Below are positions 62,790 through 64,000 of a stretch of 64,000 nucleotides of DNA, piece by piece (position 1 is the stretch's first letter; the number at the start of each line of letters is the position of its first letter). Source of the DNA: Rana temporaria (Eukaryota; Chordata; Amphibia; Anura; Ranidae); the NCBI RefSeq assembly GCF_905171775.1, contig NC_053489.1, positions 251,039,008 to 251,103,007 of the forward strand, in the 5' to 3' direction. Position numbers and translations under genes: made by a program. Below the pieces are notes generated by a model. That model worked only from the letters and a program-made list of their open reading frames with translations. It searched no databases and was not told where the DNA came from.

Positions 62790-63650
62790 AAGGTGTCACA
62801 CAAGAAACATCTCATGATGGGTAAAAGCAAAGAGCTCTCTTAAGACCTTTACAACCTCAGGCCCCATACACACCATAGAATCTATCCGCAGATAAATCCC
62901 ATCAAATGGGATTTATGGTGTGTACACTCCGTCGGATATTTATCCGCAGATAAATCTCCCCTGGGATGGATTTCCAGCAGATGGATATTTGCTGACATGC
63001 TCAACAAATCCATCTGCTGGAATCCATTCCAACGGATGGATCCGCTCGTCTGTACAGACTTACCGGATCCATCCGTCCATAGGGATTCCCCGCACGCGTC
63101 GTAATGATTTGACGCATGCGTGGAATTCCTTATATGACAGCGTCGCGCCCGTCGCCGCGTCATAATAGCGGCGACGGCGCGACACGTCATCGGCAGAGTA
63201 TTTCAGCGCGGATTTCAATGCGATGGTGTGTACACGCCATCGCATAGAAATCTTCTGAAATCCTCGAGAGGATTTATCCGCGGATACGGTCCGCTGGACC
63301 GTATCTGCGGATAAATCCTCTCGTGTGTATGGGGCCTCATTGTTGCAAAACATACTGATGGTATTGGTTACAGAAGGATTTCTAAACTTCTGAATGTTCC
63401 AGTGAGCACTGTTGGGGCCATAATCTGGAATTGGAAAGAACATAATTTCAACATAAACTGGCCACAACTAGGTGCTCATGGCAAGATTTCTAAAAGAAGA
63501 GTGAAAATTATTATCAGTAGTGTCGTCCAAGAGCCAAGGACCACTTGTGAAGAACTTCAAGCGGTAGTAAACTCAGACTATCTGCACTTAAATTTCAAAG
63601 AAGGAATAGCCTTAAATGATTTTAAAACATTGCGCTGCAAACTAAAGCCA
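62790..63650 (+). pseudogene. Tc1-family transposase N-terminal remnant, split by a MITE
   Basis: GAAACATCTC then ATGATGGGTAAAAGC reads MMGKSKELS and a stop. After the MITE at 62860-63336 it resumes with GIGYRRISKLLNVPVSTVGA, then IIWNWKEHNFN and EPRTTCEELQAV. This is the paired-like helix-turn-helix DNA-binding region of a Tc1 transposase, different in sequence from the copy at 7804. The DDE domain is missing; another MITE starts at 63669. Confidence 0.85.
62860..63336. mobile_element. Hairpin MITE with GGCCCCATACACAC ends (477 bp)
   Basis: The ends GGCCCCATACACAC and GTGTGTATGGGGCC are perfect complements, bordered by TCA at 62857-62859 and 63337-63339. The interior has TCCGCAGATAAAT, GGATGGATCCGCT and CGCGTCGTAATGATTTGACG, shared with 5782-6185. 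It inserted into the Tc1 remnant. Confidence 0.88.
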
Positions 63651-63668
63651 CATTGGATGCTTCTTAGG

Positions 63669-64000
63669 CCTTGTACACACGATCAGTCAAAACTGATGAA
63701 AACGGACTGAAGGTCCGTTTCATCGGTTAACCGATGAAGCTGACTGATGGTCTGATGTGCGTACACACCATCAGTTAAAAAAATTATTGAGTCCAACGCG
63801 GTGACGTAAAACACAACGACGTGCAGAAAAAAATGAAGTTCAATGCTTCCAAGCATGCTTCGACTTGATTCTGAGCATGCGCGGGTTTGGAACAGATGCT
63901 TTTGCGTACTAACCATCGGTTTTGACCTATCGTTTATCAGTACATCAGTTCAATTTTAAAGCAAGTTCTATTTTTTTTGACCGAAGGATAACTGACTGAT
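63669..64000. mobile_element. Hairpin MITE, cut by the window end
   Basis: Starts GGCCTTGTACACACGATCAG and contains CTGAAGGTCCGTTTCATCGG, then AAGTTCAATGCTTCCAAGCA and GAGCATGCGCG, blocks of the 13190-13486 type. The right end lies beyond the window. Confidence 0.7.

Noticed and set aside
41771..64000. Search for neighbouring genes such as DAD1 or OXA1L, which lie near ABHD4 in mammals as I recall
   Set aside because: No exon resembling either protein was recognised on either strand. Small exons could have been missed by eye.

Overview
The window is vertebrate nuclear DNA and holds one recognisable protein-coding gene inside very dense transposon sequence. The gene is ABHD4, a lyso-N-acyl-phosphatidylethanolamine lipase of the alpha/beta-hydrolase fold. 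It lies on the + strand in seven coding exons between 2723 and 37171. The exons join with consensus splice sites into a 341-residue reading frame from ATG to TGA, with the GHSLGG nucleophile elbow and the C-terminal HX4D motif. The introns are very large for this gene (about 10.9, 10.4, 3.2, 2.4, 2.9 and 3.7 kb) because they are packed with repeats. An amphibian, most likely a ranid-type frog, is my inference. It rests on the mixture of Tc1, hAT, PIF/Harbinger-like and TTAA-target non-autonomous elements, a CR1 LINE 3' end and solo LTRs. No species-specific marker is visible.

Layout. 1-2560: upstream repeats, including two different inverted-repeat elements lodged in neighbouring units of a short tandem repeat. 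2560-2745: GC-rich promoter with CCAAT and GC boxes, and coding exon 1. 2746-13650 (intron 1): a 988-bp TTAA element, hAT and Harbinger-like MITEs, and a decayed full-length Tc1 element split by a hAT insertion (itself carrying a MITE) and by a solo LTR. 13651-13736: exon 2. 13737-24107 (intron 2): an AT-rich 1.5-kb hAT element, a hAT-like element split by a Harbinger-like MITE, and more MITEs. 24108-24480: exon 3. Intron 3: a Tc1-derived palindromic element split by a second, oppositely oriented copy of the AT-rich hAT element. 27656-37171: exons 4 to 7 with further MITEs between them. 37172 to about 41770: likely 3' UTR and flank, with several poly(A) signals. 41770-64000: no gene found; nested MITEs, solo LTRs, a CR1 3' end, minisatellites, an interrupted tandem array of roughly 0.4-0.5 kb units and a second Tc1 transposase remnant.

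Many insertions could be bounded to the base from 8-bp (hAT), 5-bp (LTR), TA (Tc1), TTAA or 3-bp (Harbinger-like) target duplications, which gives a relative order of insertion. The most interesting observations are the inverted pair of related hAT elements flanking exon 3, a 36-bp segment that is inverted between those two copies, a perfect 65-bp inverted repeat near 43 kb, and two unrelated MITEs inserted at the same position of adjacent repeat units. I saw no convincing previously undescribed gene system. All family names for repeats rest on terminal sequences and target duplications read by eye, not on a database search.
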